Shown here in pieces: positions 1 to 9,497 of a stretch of DNA of 64,000 nucleotides. A program made the translations under genes and the position numbers. The notes below the pieces were generated by a model. It saw only the letters and a list, made by a program, of their open reading frames with translations. It ran no database searches and was not told the DNA's origin. The number at the start of each line of letters is the position of its first letter. The first letter of the stretch is position 1. The DNA is from Eudorina sp. 2006-703-Eu-15 (taxonomy: Eukaryota > Chlorophyta > Chlorophyceae > Chlamydomonadales > Volvocaceae): the NCBI GenBank assembly GCA_003117195.1, contig BDSI01000053.1:62001-126000 (forward strand), written 5' to 3'.

Positions 1-14
1 CAGAAAAAAAAAAA
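1..14 (+). mobile_element. 3' terminus of a LINE copy cut by the window edge
   Basis: The window opens with CAG followed by 11 A. This matches the ...CTCTCAG-poly(A) end of every complete LINE copy in the window, so a plus-strand LINE should continue to the left of base 1. Only the tail is visible. Confidence 0.6.
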
Positions 15-344
15 CAGCCCAACCAGGCCGGCAGCCCTGGAAGCTGGTCATGCGCTCCCTCTTCGCTAACTGGGCCCCCCGGGGGACCGCCGGCTGGGGT
101 TGGGTGTATGGGACGGTGGACCCACCGGCAAACCTGCCCCCGTACCTGGCCAGCCTGGTGACATCCTTCCGGGCCTCACAGCCCTGCCGGCTGCCTTACC
201 CTGAGGGCACTGACGCGCGGGCGCTGCTGCATGAGCCGCTGTACTACAATGCAGCCCTTCGGGACCCAGTGACAGGACAGCCGTTCCAGCCCCCCGGTAT
301 GCCTGAGGGCGGACCCATCGACGCACCGTGCACCATGGCAGCCC
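15..344 (+). pseudogene. LINE ORF fragment between RT and C-terminal domain
   Basis: An open frame encodes the stretch downstream of the reverse transcriptase, including the segments MRSLFANWAPRG, VYGTVDPPANLPPYL and YYNAALRDPVTGQPF. The same segments lie at 11,310-11,543 (plus) and about 5,840-6,150 (minus). The frame is cut at 345 by the T-run of an antisense LINE. It has no start or stop of its own. It is probably the 5' part of the same plus-strand host copy that resumes at 1106-1119 and 1691-2774, with the intervening ORF deleted. Confidence 0.8.
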
Positions 345-1103
345 TTTTTTTTTTCTGAGAGGGACGTTACAAGGACAAAGGGACGGAAGCAGACCAAGCA
401 GCAAGCCGGGAAGAAGGCCAGACGGCAAGCAAAGACCACCACACCGCAACCGAGCCCCAGAGGCACCAACCAGAAGGAAAGGGAACCAAGCAACGCCAAC
501 CTCACAGACAGGACGGGGACAGGGACAGGGCGGCAGAGGGAGAGAAAAGCTCCCAAAGCGGCAAAACGGCACAACAAGGCCGCACCTCCTACTCCAGGCC
601 ACCAGGCGAGACGGAAGGCCAAAGACGACCCACCCACCAACAAACAACAAAAACAAAAAAAGAAAAGAAAAACGGCTACAAAACCAGAACGCAGCAACGA
701 GGCAAACACTACCCAAAGAAGCAGGGCAACACCGAACTGCAGCAGCCACAGAAGACACAAAACAAACAACGGAAGCAACAAACCTGCAGCAGCCCAAGGG
801 AACACCGGAACTCCCAAAACAGAAGGGGACACACCAGACCGCCCAACAGAAGGAACCCAACCCCCCACCCCCCAAATACACACCCCCCAGGCTCGCACGA
901 ACCCAAAAGCACCGAGGTGCCGCCCAAGGCACAGGAGGCCAGGGCACGAGCACACCAAGGTACCAAGCACGTCACGGCCAAACCCGGGCGCCGCTCGGTA
1001 GGGTCTCGAGCACGAGCACACCGCAGGGCCGCACAACAGGGCGCCGCTCCACCAGCCACACCAACAGACGCCGGCCCGGCAGAGCACGAGCACGCCACGA
1101 GCA
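345..1103 (-). mobile_element. 5'-truncated LINE, 3' UTR only
   Basis: It starts with T10 and CTGAGAGGGACGTTAC, the reverse complement of the LINE 3' end, and continues about 750 bp into the 3' UTR. It stops within the segment GAGCACGAGCACGCCACGAGC, and 1106-1119 then matches sense LINE ORF sequence (GGCTGGGTTGCCAC). No coding sequence of its own is present. The host ORF on either side is not contiguous (roughly 1.7 kb missing), so this insertion was accompanied or followed by a deletion. Confidence 0.85.
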
Positions 1104-1119
1104 GGGGCTGGGTTGCCAC

Positions 1120-1690
1120 TTTTTTTTTTTTTTTTTTTTTTTCTGAGAGGGACGTTACAAGGACAAAGGGACGGATACAGACCAAGCAGCAAGCCGGGAA
1201 GAAGGCCAGGCGGCAAGCGAAGACCACCACACCGCAACCGAGCCCCAGAGGCACCAACCAGAAGGAAAGGGAACCAAGCAACGCCAACCTCACAGACAGG
1301 ACGGGGACAGGGACAGGGCGGCAGAGGGAAAGAAAAGCTCCCAAAGCGGCAAAACGGCACAACAAGGCCGCACCTCCTACTCCAGGCCACCAGGCGAGAC
1401 GGAAGGCCAAAGACGACCCACCCACCAACAAATAACAAAAACAAAAAAAGAAAAGAAAAACGGCTACAAAACCAGAACACAGCAACAAGGCAAACACTAC
1501 CCAAAGAAGCAGGGCAACACCCAACTGCAGCAGCCACAGAAGACACAAAACAAACAACGGAAGCAACAAACCTGCAGCAGCCCAAGGGAACACCGGAACT
1601 CCCAAACAGAAGGGGACACACCAGACCGCCCAACAGAAGGAACCCAACCCCCCACCCCCCAAAAACACACCCCCCAGGCTCGCACGAACC
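1120..1690 (-). mobile_element. 5'-truncated LINE, 3' UTR only
   Basis: A T-run of 23 (1120-1142) precedes the reverse-complemented 3' UTR, which is truncated at the segment CTCGCACGAACC. Host LINE ORF flanks it: GGCTGGGTTGCCAC on the left and CTGTGCTCTGTCGAGC on the right. In intact copies (for example 22,440-22,530) these two segments are about 90 bp apart, so the insertion coincides with a small target deletion rather than a duplication. Confidence 0.85.
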
Positions 1691-1759
1691 CTGTGCTCTG
1701 TCGAGCGTGCCGAAGGGCAGGCGCCCAGGCTGCGGGTCCAGCTGTCCCTGGCCCACCCT

Positions 1760-1804
1760 TTTTTTTTTTTTTTTTTCTGAGAGGGACGTTACAAGGACAA
1801 AGGG
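1760..1804 (-). mobile_element. Micro-insertion: 28 nt of LINE 3' end plus T-run
   Basis: Seventeen T are followed by CTGAGAGGGACGTTACAAGG and eight further LINE bases. The insertion splits the host LINE ORF end. The host bases ACCCT occur on both sides (1755-1759 and 1805-1809), as expected for a target-site duplication. The uninterrupted host sequence is at 22,580-22,600. Confidence 0.85.
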
Positions 1805-1988
1805 ACCCTGTGCCAGCCCCACAGGCTGCCGCCGCAGTAATGTCAGATTAGTTTCAGCTCGCAGCTACAGCTACAGCATCAGCTCAGCCCAGCTCAGGGG
1901 GGTTTTGTTGTGTGAGCCGCTTCCGGTTTGTGTAGGGCAGTAGTGAAAGGGGGTTTCAGTTCGGCTTTGTGGGGGGGCCTCGAGGGTG

Positions 1989-2135
1989 TTTTTTTTTTTT
2001 CTGAGAGGGACGTTACAAGGACAAAGGGACGGAAGCAGACCAAGCAGCAAGCCGGGAAGAAGGCCAGACGGCAAGCAAAGACCACCACACCGCAACCGAG
2101 CCCCAGAGGCATCAACCAGAAGGAAAGGGGTGGGT
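1989..2135 (-). mobile_element. Short 5'-truncated LINE (about 145 bp) with 5 bp target duplication
   Basis: T12 (1989-2000) plus about 128 bp of reverse-complemented LINE 3' UTR lies within a sense LINE 3' UTR. GGGTG is present on both sides (1984-1988, 2136-2140). The uninterrupted host reads CTCGAGGGTGCTGGGG, as at 16,322-16,337. Confidence 0.85.
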
Positions 2136-2276
2136 GGGTGCTGGGGTCTAGGGGGGCCAGTGTTGTAGGGGTGAGGGCCTCCAGGGTTGGGTTGGCGAGG
2201 GAGGGGTGTGCCTGCTTGCTGCGCCCCGCAGGGTACCAGCCCTGGACGTTTCCCTTGCTCGTGGCGTGCTCGTGCT

Positions 2277-2303
2277 TTTTTTTTTCTGAGAGGGACGCCG
2301 GGC
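2277..2303 (-). mobile_element. Micro-insertion: 12 nt of LINE 3' end plus T-run
   Basis: A T-run, CTGAGAGGGACG and six extra bases (CCGGGC) interrupt the host 3' UTR. CGTGCT is duplicated at 2271-2276 and 2304-2309. The uninterrupted host is CGTGCTCTGCCGGG (for example 16,459-16,472). Confidence 0.8.
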
Positions 2304-2774
2304 CGTGCTCTGCCGGGCCGGCGTCTGTTGGCGTGGCTGGCGGAGCGGCGCCCTGTTGTGCGGCCCTGCGGTGTGTTCGTGCTCGAGACCCTACCGAGCG
2401 GCACCCGGGTTCGGCCGTGACGTGCTTGGCGCCTTGGTGTGCTCGTGCCCTGGCCTCCTGTGCCTTGGGCGGCACTTCGGTGGGTGGGTCGTCTTTGGCC
2501 TTCCGTCTCGCCTGGTGGCCTGGAGTAGGAGGTGCGGCCTTGTTGTGCCGTTTTGCCGCTTTGGGGGCTTTTCTCTCCCTCTGCCGCCCTGTCCCTGTCC
2601 CCGTCCTGTCTGTGAGGTTGGCGTTGCTTGGTTCCCTTTCCTTCTGGTTGGTGCCTCTGGGGCTCGGTTGCGGTGTGGTGGTCTTTGCTTGCCGTCTGGC
2701 CTTCTTCCCGGCTTGCTGCTTGGTCTGCTTCCGTCCCTTTGTCCTTGTAACGTCCCTCTCAGAAAAAAAAAAAA

Positions 2775-3178
2775 CAGATCTCCGGACGGGTTCCGAACCC
2801 AGTGGCTGTCCGGCGACACCAGCCAGTTTTTTTTTTCTGAGAGGGACGTTACAAGGACAAAGGGACGGAAGCAGACCAAGCAGCAAGCCGGGAAGAGAGC
2901 CGGACGGCAAGCGAAGACCTCCACACTGCGACCAAGCCCCAGAGGCACCAACCAGGAGGAAAGGAAAACCAAGCAACGCCAACCTCACAGACCGGACAGG
3001 GACAGGGACAGGGCCGCAGAGGGAAGAAAAACCTCCCTAAGCGGCAAAGAACGGCACAACAAGGCCGCACCGCCTACTCCAGGCCACCAGGCAAAGCAGA
3101 AGGGCTCACAGAACCCCCCACCAAACAGCAACGAACCAAAGAGGCAACAAGGACAACACAACCCAAAGAAGGGCCTTG
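2775..3178 (-). mobile_element. Diverged LINE remnant (ORF scrap plus 3' UTR)
   Basis: 2775-2826 is an antisense ORF scrap similar to the SLDSNWVRSPSGA segment but with many substitutions. A T-run at 2827-2836 follows, then a 3' UTR with clearly more substitutions and small indels than its neighbours (for example GAGAGCCGG where other copies have GAAGGCCAG). It is probably an older or different subfamily member that younger copies inserted into. Confidence 0.65.
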
Positions 3179-3180
3179 AG

Positions 3181-3438
3181 GTGGCCTGGAGTAGGAGGTG
3201 CGGCCTTGTTGTGCCGTTTTGCCGCTTTGGGAGCTTTTCTCTCCCTCTGCCGCCCTGTCCTTGTCCCCGTCCTGTCTATGACGTTGGCGTTGCTTGGTTC
3301 CCTTTCCTTCTGGTTGGTGCCTCTGGGGCTCGGTTGCGGTGTGGTGGTCTTTGCTTGCCGTCTGGCCTTCTTCCCGGCTTGCTGCTTGGTCTGCTTCCGT
3401 CCCTTTGTCCTTGTAACGTCCCTCTCAGAAAAAAAAAA
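3181..3438 (+). mobile_element. 5'-truncated LINE tail (about 260 bp)
   Basis: It covers the last about 245 bp of LINE 3' UTR from TGGCCTGGAGTAGGAGG to CTCTCAG, plus A10 (3429-3438). It abuts the antisense diverged copy on the left and the 3' part of the large minus-strand LINE ORF on the right. Confidence 0.8.
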
Positions 3439-3444
3439 CTGGCT

Positions 3445-4404
3445 GCTACGAGCCTGCCCTTCGGCATGCTCGACAGAGCACAGGACACCTTCATGCGCCC
3501 ACGAGGCTTCGAAGGCGTCCAGCGGAGCTGTCTTCAGCTGGGCGGTGATGTGTGAGAGTGGCAACCCAGCCATGGTGTCGTCGGGCAACGCTGCCATCCG
3601 GAAATGCGCCCACATGAGCCGTTGGAGCTCGCTGACCACCTGGGTGACGACCGCTTCGGAGGGGCAGGGCTCGGTGTCAGCGGCTTGGTGGTGGCACCAG
3701 ACGGCCCACAGCCAGGTGGCCCGAAGGGCGGTCCAGAGGGTTTGCAGGCCCGGGCTGGTTGGGTACTGGCCCCAGGCGGTGGCCCAGTCTCCCAGCAGCA
3801 GTTCAACGCTCATCATTGGGGGGCCTGGCCCCCCGGTGATGGCCCCCCAGAGAGCCACCAGCCACTCACGAGCACCCTGGTACGCCGGGCAGGCCACAAA
3901 GATGTGGGTCAAGCTGTCCATGCACGGTTCTGGCCGCCATCGCCGGGGCTGCTGCTGCTGTGGCTGCTGCTGTGGCTGCTGCTGTGGCTGTTGGCAGGGT
4001 GGGTGGCTGCAGGCGGCGCGGTCTGGCCGGCCTTTGGTTGCTAGGTACAGGCCGCACGGGAGCCGTGCATGGTGCAGCCGCCACACCAGGGCCTTGGCCC
4101 GGTTGCTGGCCGGGCTGTCCCACAGCCGCTGCCAGGTCTTGTGCTTCTGGGCCGCCGTGGGTGCACCCAAGCCCGGCGGGTCTGGCGGTTCAGGCGGGTC
4201 AGGTGGGTCTGGCAGGTCAGGTGGGTCCGGCGGGGCGGGTGGGTCCACGGGGGCCAGCTGATCTGGTAGGTCCGGCGGGCTCCCTTGCAGCGGCCCTGCG
4301 GGGGGGTGGTTGATGAAGGTAGATGGCCCAGCTGTCGAGGGGCCTGCCCCTGGGTCCCCCCGGCTGTGAGGACGCCGCTGAGTTGCCGGCAGCTGAGTGA
4401 CACT
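3445..4404 (-). pseudogene. LINE ORF C-terminus: Pro-rich hinge and zf-RVT-like zinc finger
   Basis: Moving down the minus strand from 4404: a Pro-rich hinge (PPDPPDLPDPPDPPEPPDPP), the helical WQRLWDSPASNRAKALVWRL segment, then Cys/His residues in RAACSHPPC and, after a Gln-rich CAG-type tract, THIFVACPAY. The order W..LW, K..VWRL, C...C, H...C resembles the zinc-binding zf-RVT region found after RT in plant-type L1 elements. The Gln tract differs between copies: QQPQQQPQQQPQQQQ here, shorter at 15,630-15,660. The last residues before the break (SVEHAEGQ) diverge from the other copies, and the stop codon is lost. Confidence 0.8.
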
Positions 4405-5130
4405 GTTGGCGTGGCTGGTGGAGCGGCGCCCTGTTGTGCGGCCCTGCGGTGTGCTCGTGCTCGAGACCCTACCGAGCGGCACCCGGGTTTGGCCGTGACG
4501 TGCTTGGTACCTTGGTGTGCTCGTGCCCTGGCCTCCTGTGCCTTGGGCGGCACCTTGGTGCTTTTGGGTTCGTGCGAGCCTGGGGGGTGTGTATTTGGGG
4601 GGTGGGGGGTTGGGTTCCTTCTGTTGGGCGGTCTGGTGTGTCCCCTTCTGTTTGGGAGTTCCGGTGTTCCCTTGGGCTGCTGCGGGTTTGTTGCTTCCGT
4701 TGTTTGTTTTGTGTCTTCTGTGGCTGCTGCAGTTGGGTGTTGCCCTGCTTCTTTGGGTAGTATTTGCCTCGTTGCTGTGTTCTGGTTTTGTAGCTGTTTT
4801 TCTTTTCTTTTTTTTGTTTTTGTTGTTTGTTGGTGGGTGGGTCATCTTTGGCCTTCCGTCTCGCCTGGTGGCCTGGAGTAGGAGGTGCGGCCTTGTTGTG
4901 CCGTTTTGCCGCTTTGGGAGTTTTTCTCTCCCTCTGCCGCCCTGTCCCTGTCCCCGTCCTGTCTGTGAGGTTGGCGTTGCTTGGTTCCCTTTCCTTCTGG
5001 TTGGTGCCTCTGGGGCTCGGTTGCGGTGTGGTGGTCTTCGCTTGCCGTCTGGCCTTCTTCCCGGCTTGCTGCTTGGTCTGCTTCCGTCCCTTTGTCCTTG
5101 TAACGTCCCTCTCAGAAAAAAAAAAAAAAA
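4405..5130 (+). mobile_element. 5'-truncated LINE inserted antisense into the large LINE
   Basis: About 710 bp of LINE 3' UTR, from GTTGGCGTGGCTGGTGG to CTCTCAG plus an A-run (5116-5131), splits the minus-strand ORF. ACACT flanks both sides. The uninterrupted host sequence, GAGTGACACTGGCTGTGAAC, is present at 13,447-13,466. This is the clearest classic target-primed insertion in the nest. Confidence 0.9.
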
Positions 5131-6104
5131 ACACTGGCTGTGAACGGGGAGAGTGGGTTGCAACGTGGCCGCATCCAGGCTGCAGGCTGGACTGGGTGCA
5201 TCCTGAACCAGCTGCTATGGCTGGGGGCCCGGTTGGCTGCATGCTGCCGTCTCCATTCCTCCTCCAGGACTGTGAGTGCACTGCGATTACCCGGGAGTGT
5301 AGGCCACGCAGCGGGCGTCAGGGGTCCTGGGCCGTGGTCTCCCAAAGCCAGGCGTGCAGCTGTGAGACGGCGGCGGGTTTCGCAGACTGTGTAGTGTACC
5401 AGTGGCAGGGCGCCGTGGCCATGACTGAGGGGGTGGCACTGCACCTCGCTCCAGGGGCCCAGGAGCTGGTTCTCGGTTGGCCACAAGGCCAGCCGCTCAG
5501 CCGGTGGGGCAGCCTGGTACACCAGCCGCTCCGCCAGGGACCAGAAGCGGCGCGGCTTTTTGCCTGGTAGGACACAGGCCGCCAGCCACGCTTCAGGGGC
5601 CGCTGCCCCGGCCGCTGTTGGTTCAGGGGTGACGAGGCGGCCGCTGGGCAGGGCAGCCAGTAGAGCTCCGGACGGGCTGCGGACCCAGTTGCTGTCCAGT
5701 GACACTTGCCAATTTGCTGCTTCAGGAAGTTCTGCGGTCAGGAGGCCACCTGGCAGGAGCTGGTGCCAGTCTGGAGGCACGGCAGCCAGCACAGCCTGCA
5801 GTTGGGGGTCACGCTGGGCCAGGGCTGGGGCTGCACGCAGGGCTGCCACGGTGCACGGTGCGTCGATGGGTCCGCCCTCAGGCATACCGGGGGGGTGGAA
5901 TGGCTGTCCTGTCACTGGGTCCCGAAGGGCTGCATTGTAGTACAGCGGCTCATGCAGCAGCGCCCGCGCGTCAGTGCCCTCAGGGTAAGGCAGCCGGCAG
6001 GGCTGTGAGGCCCGGAAGGATGTCACCAGGCTGGCCAGGTACGGGGGCAGGTTTGCCGGTGGGTCCACCGTCCCATACACCCAACCCCAGCCGGCGGTCC
6101 CCCG
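5131..6104 (-). pseudogene. LINE ORF, linker region after RT
   Basis: This continues the large copy in a shifted frame. It contains VYGTVDPPANLPPYL, the YYNAALRDPVTGQPF segment, LDSNWVRSPSGALLAALPSG, PRRFWSLAERLVYQ and WPTENQLLGPWSEVQ. I recognise no named domain. Several LINE copies in the window keep this region open, so it is real coding sequence of the element rather than UTR. It is cut at 5131 by the A-run of the antisense guest at 4405-5130, with ACACT repeated on both sides (4400-4404 and 5131-5135). Confidence 0.8.
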
Positions 6105-8578
6105 GGGGCCCAGTTAGCGAAGAGGGAGCGCATGATCAGCTTCCAGGGCTGCCGGCCTGGTTGGGCTAACTGCGCCAGGGTCTTGCCATGCAGCGCTGCA
6201 AGGAAGGAGTCAAGGTCAATGTGACCAACCCCGCCACACTCGTGGCCTTGGTATGCCACCACTGGATCCGGCTTCAGCAGTGCACGACCATTGCACACCA
6301 GGGTAGCATCTTCAGGCAGCAACGACCAGGCTGTGAAGCCGTCGATGCACTTCCGCAGCGCTGCCAGCTGGGGTGGGGAGGGCTGGACAAAGGAGAAGTG
6401 GAAGGCAAGGGCATTGCCCAATACCTGCTTGGCCACGTGGACCCTGCCAACGAAGCTGAGGCCATGCCGCCGCCACACCTGCCCGATGTTGTTCAGCCGT
6501 TGGATACGGCTGGCGTAGCACAGGTTGGCCGCCAGGGTGGTGTCAGTGGTGAGCGGGACCCCAAGGTGGCGGGGCGGTTCCTCCCCAGGGAGAGGGAATT
6601 TGGCGCCCGTTGCCTCATTCACACCCCAGACCACACGGTGGGTGCCGAGCACCAGCCCCTTGCTTTTGCTGGCATTCTCCTTGGCGTTACTGGCCCGGCA
6701 GAAGAGCTGGACCGCTGCTTTGGCGACGGGGCCGTCCTCGTCAACGTCCCGGACCGTGAGGACAGTATCGTCAGCATGGTGCGACACGGGCGGTGCAGGC
6801 TGTCCACTGGGGAGGGTGGGTGTGCGTAGCTGGCCTGAGGCGCATAGATGGTGCAGGTACGCCGTGAGTGGCTCAAGCTGCAGGACCCAGAGGACGGGCG
6901 ACAGGGTGCTGCCCTGCTCGAGGCCGTTCCGGACCGGGAACGGGGCGGACAGCTGGCCGTTGACCACAACACGGGAAGACCCATCGGACGTGAGGAGGCG
7001 GATCCACCGCTGCATGTTGGGCCCAAATCCCTTGGACTCCACCACTCGGTACAGCCACGGGCGGTGGACCCGGTCGTAGGCTTTCTCAATGTCCAGGAAG
7101 AGGAGGGCCGCGGATTGCTGGGACTGTTGCACATGCTCAGCCAGGGTCAGGTGGTACAGGATGTTGTCCCGGATATCTCGCCCCGCGATAAAGGCTGTTT
7201 GGAGCGGGTCCACCAGGTAATCCAGGGCCGGCTGGAGGCGATTGCTGACCACCTTGCAGACGATTTTGTAGTCACACTGCAGGAGGGTGATGGGCCGGTA
7301 GCTGCTGAGGTCCGGCCGAGGCAGGCGCTTCCCCTTATAGATGAGAGAGATGATCCCTTCACGCCAGCTGCGGGGCAGGGATGCAGCAGCGGCCGCCCCG
7401 GAGGCGACGGAGCCCTGGTGGAAGGCTTCATTGGCGGCTGCAAGGAGCGGCGGCCCCAGCTGCTCCCACAGGACACGATAGACCTCGTACGGGACACCAT
7501 CCGAACCCGGGGCCTTGCCATTCTGGCATGAAGCCAGGGCCACCATGAGTTCCTCCAACTGGAGTTCCACCTGGGCCCCTGCGCCATCAGAGCTGTCCCG
7601 CAGGTCGTCTGGCAGTCGCCGGCGAAGGTGGCTGAGTAGCAGGTCCTGGGCAGCGGGGTCCACCTCCCCAACTCGGAACAGGCCCGTGGGGCTGTCACTG
7701 CTGTACATGGCGTGGGCGGCCGTGGTGATGGTCTCACCGGCATTCGCGCTGGTCAGGGGGACTGGCTCGGGCTGCCCTGGGGCGAGCAGGTGGGTGATGG
7801 GTTCCCTGACCTTAGCCTCCCGGCCGAGCTGGTGGAACCAGCCGGTGCCTTGGTCTCCATGCCGGGTGTAGGCGGCATCCAGGGCGGCATTGCGGCGGGT
7901 TGAGGCCTGGGCCACACTGTCAGCCAGCTGCTTGCAGGCACGAGCGGCGTCCAGGCTAACAGGAGAGCCAGGGGCACTGCCATGCTTGGCCGCCAGAGCT
8001 GCGGCTGCGGCCTGCTGTGCAGCACGAAGGTCGGCCACTTGCTCGCGGAGATGCTGGCGGTGGAGCTGGTCAGCCACCAGCCGCAGCCGGCCTTTGCCCC
8101 ACTCCCAAGTTTCCCTGGCATCCACGGGGGGAACACGTTGCTGGGCCGCCTGGAGCTCGGACTGGACCGCAGCCTTAAGGCGCGGCAGCAGGCTGGGATG
8201 GTAGAGGAGATAGGTGGGAAACATCCAGCCGCTGCGGCCGAGTGGGGGCAGGCCAGGCAGCGCCAGCTCGAGCAGGACACCATGATGGTCACCGGGCGCC
8301 CCCGGGGCAAGCTGTATGTGGGCCACGTATGCAGCCAGTGGCCGGCTGATCAGCCAGCGATCCAGGCGGGCGGTGGCCGCCCGGTTGGCGGCGGCTGGAT
8401 AAGTGTAGCCACGGTCGGGCCGACCCGCGGGCCAGGGGTCCACCAGGTCTGCAGCGGAGATAAGGTGCTGGAGTTGCTGCCGGCCGGCCGCCCTGTTACG
8501 AGACAGTTCGGCTTCCTCCGATGGGCCCAGAGTGCAGTTGAGGTCGCCCCCAAGTATGACGTGGCGGTCGGTGTCCAA
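6105..8578 (-). pseudogene. LINE endonuclease (C-terminal part) and reverse transcriptase
   Basis: The frame opens at 8578. The endonuclease part shows GGDLN (about residues 10-14), LDRWLIS (72-78) and GDHHG (96-100), which are the C-terminal motifs of the exonuclease-endonuclease-phosphatase fold; the N-terminal half of the domain is missing. A helical linker follows. The RT carries NGKAPGSDGVPYE (about 350), YRPITLL (about 425), the catalytic A motif FLDIEKAYDRV (about 493), the B motif NGLEQGSTLSPVL (about 548), the C motif HHADD (about 599, with both Asp) and HLGVPL (about 670). The core is complete and the catalytic residues are present. The frame breaks near 6105, where a C-run is one base shorter than in the copies at 66 and 11,350. 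The product would nick the target and copy LINE RNA. Confidence 0.9.
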
Positions 8579-8694
8579 GTCGGTGTCCAGCTTTGGCTGG
8601 CAACAGGGAAACCTCGCAATTCCCCCCGGGAGGTCCTGGGATCGACCCCAGCCACTGGCAAGTTGTCAGGGGTGTGACGCGAAGGAGGGTGCCC
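8579..8694. other. Unassigned junction sequence left of the SINE-like element
   Basis: It lies between the truncated LINE endonuclease and the SINE-like element. It contains GATCGACCC (8640-8648), which fits the pol III B-box core GWTCRANNC, but I see no convincing A box. It could be the 5' head of the SINE-like element in this copy, or LINE sequence upstream of the truncation. Undecided. Confidence 0.3.
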
Positions 8695-8885
8695 ACCCGT
8701 CCCTGTCCCGTCTGGAGGTTTACACGACTCTCACCCATCCTAAGTCATCCAGCTGGCCTGTGGAGACGCCCAGAAGCCCGGCCTGCTAGCCGCTCGTGGA
8801 GTAGTGGCAGCATCAGAGGACCGCCAAGACAACATAAAGAAAGGCACCCCGTCCCGAGTCCTGGTTCCTTCAGAAAAAAAAAAAA
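8695..8885 (+). mobile_element. SINE-like element, copy 1
   Basis: A unit of about 180 bp begins CCCGTCCCTGTCCCGTCTGG and ends GGTTCCTTCAG plus A12 (8874-8885). A second copy, inverted at 32,546-32,739, differs at only a few positions. It has no coding capacity. Its TCAG-poly(A) terminus matches the last bases of the LINE 3' UTR, consistent with a non-autonomous element using the LINE machinery (inference). It is joined on the right to diverged antisense LINE UTR. Confidence 0.7.
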
Positions 8886-9445
8886 GACCGCCCAACTAGA
8901 AGGAGCCCAACCCTGCAACCCCCAAAACAGGCACCCCCCACCCACAGGAACCCAAGGAACGCCAAGGTGCCGCCCAAGGCACTGAAGGCCAGGGCACGAG
9001 CACACCGAGGCACCACGCACGACACAGCCAACCCTGGGTGCCGCTCGGAAGGGGTCCGAGCACGAGCACACCGCAGGGCCACACAAAAAAAAAAAAAAAA
9101 CAGGGCGCCGCTCTACCAGGCAAGCCAGCAGGTGCCAGCCTGGCCGAGCACGAGCACGCCACGAGCAAAGGGACGCGTCCTGGTCCGTCACCCTGCGGCA
9201 CCACAGCCAGGGCCCCCACCTCCCCGCCCCATCCCTCCCTCGCCAAAGGGGGCCCTCAGTCCCACAACACCGCCTCCCCTAGACCCCGGTACCCTCAAGG
9301 CTCCCCCGCTAAACTGAAACTGATAACCCCCTACTCGACGACCCTACACCAGCCAGAGACTGCAGACCTACGACCAAGAACCCCCTGAGCTGGGCTGAGC
9401 TGATGCTGTTGCTGTGGCTGAACCTACGCTGACAGTGTGCCAGTT
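8886..9445 (-). mobile_element. Diverged LINE 3' UTR (older subfamily)
   Basis: This is reverse-complemented 3' UTR with many substitutions relative to the young copies (for example CTAGAAGGAGCCC where young copies have CAGAAGGAACCC). It ends at the ORF/UTR boundary region GAGCTGGGCTGAGCTGATGC. No terminal T-run is present. It holds a bare A-run at 9085-9100. Confidence 0.7.
9085..9100 (+). mobile_element. Bare A16 tract, possible zero-length LINE insertion
   Basis: Sixteen A interrupt a UTR segment that elsewhere reads GCACAACAGGGCGCCGC. At most ACA is repeated at the edges, so slippage of a short A pair cannot be excluded. It is listed because better-supported examples are nearby (10,906 and 21,023). 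Confidence 0.45.
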
Positions 9446-9497
9446 TGCTTCCGTCCCTTTGTCCTTGTAACGTCCCTCTCAGAAAAAAAAAAAAAAA
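9446..9497 (+). mobile_element. Micro-insertion: about 37 nt of LINE 3' end plus A15
   Basis: GCTTCCGTCCCTTTGTCC and the rest of the LINE end through CTCTCAG are followed by A15 (9483-9497). It sits between diverged antisense UTR (left) and diverged antisense ORF (right). The host sides are not contiguous, so no clean duplication can be read. Confidence 0.75.

Larger units (their letters stand above)
1691..2774 (+). mobile_element. LINE 3' end (ORF end plus 3' UTR) hosting three nested tails
   Basis: The piece contains the last codons of the LINE ORF (VLCSVERAEGQ), the stop after AVMSD, the 3' UTR and A12 at 2763-2774. It is interrupted by three antisense LINE tails (1760-1804, 1989-2135, 2277-2303), each flanked by a short duplication. 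About 360 bp of T/G-rich UTR is missing at about 2480, where CACTTCGG joins TGGGTGGGTCG. It is probably the 3' part of the copy whose ORF begins at 15. Confidence 0.85.
3439..8578 (-). mobile_element. Largest LINE copy: L1-type, endonuclease-RT-zf-RVT, 5'-truncated
   Basis: This minus-strand copy runs from inside the endonuclease domain (8578) to the last part of the ORF (about 3445). It carries the AP-endonuclease end, the RT, a linker, a Pro-rich hinge and a zinc-finger C-terminus. The endonuclease type and RT motifs place it with L1-clade LINEs; the chlorophyte Zepp/ZeppL elements are the obvious comparison, but this is inference. It is interrupted by an antisense LINE (4405-5130), has a one-base frameshift near 6105 and lacks its own 3' UTR at the left end. 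It cannot encode an intact protein. Confidence 0.85.

Noticed and set aside
66..1822. Long frames through the LINE 3' UTR rich in Leu, Phe, Cys and Trp, or in Lys, Gln and Thr on the other strand
   Set aside because: They run across tails and truncation points, change frame between copies, and lie downstream of the proven ORF stop (22,632).
4796..4832. T-rich tract as a further LINE poly(T) insertion
   Set aside because: The tract is present at the same place in every full 3' UTR, with small length changes and no flanking duplication, so it belongs to the UTR.
8640..8648. tRNA gene or complete pol III promoter at the B-box-like GATCGACCC
   Set aside because: No cloverleaf can be folded around it and no A box is seen at suitable distance.
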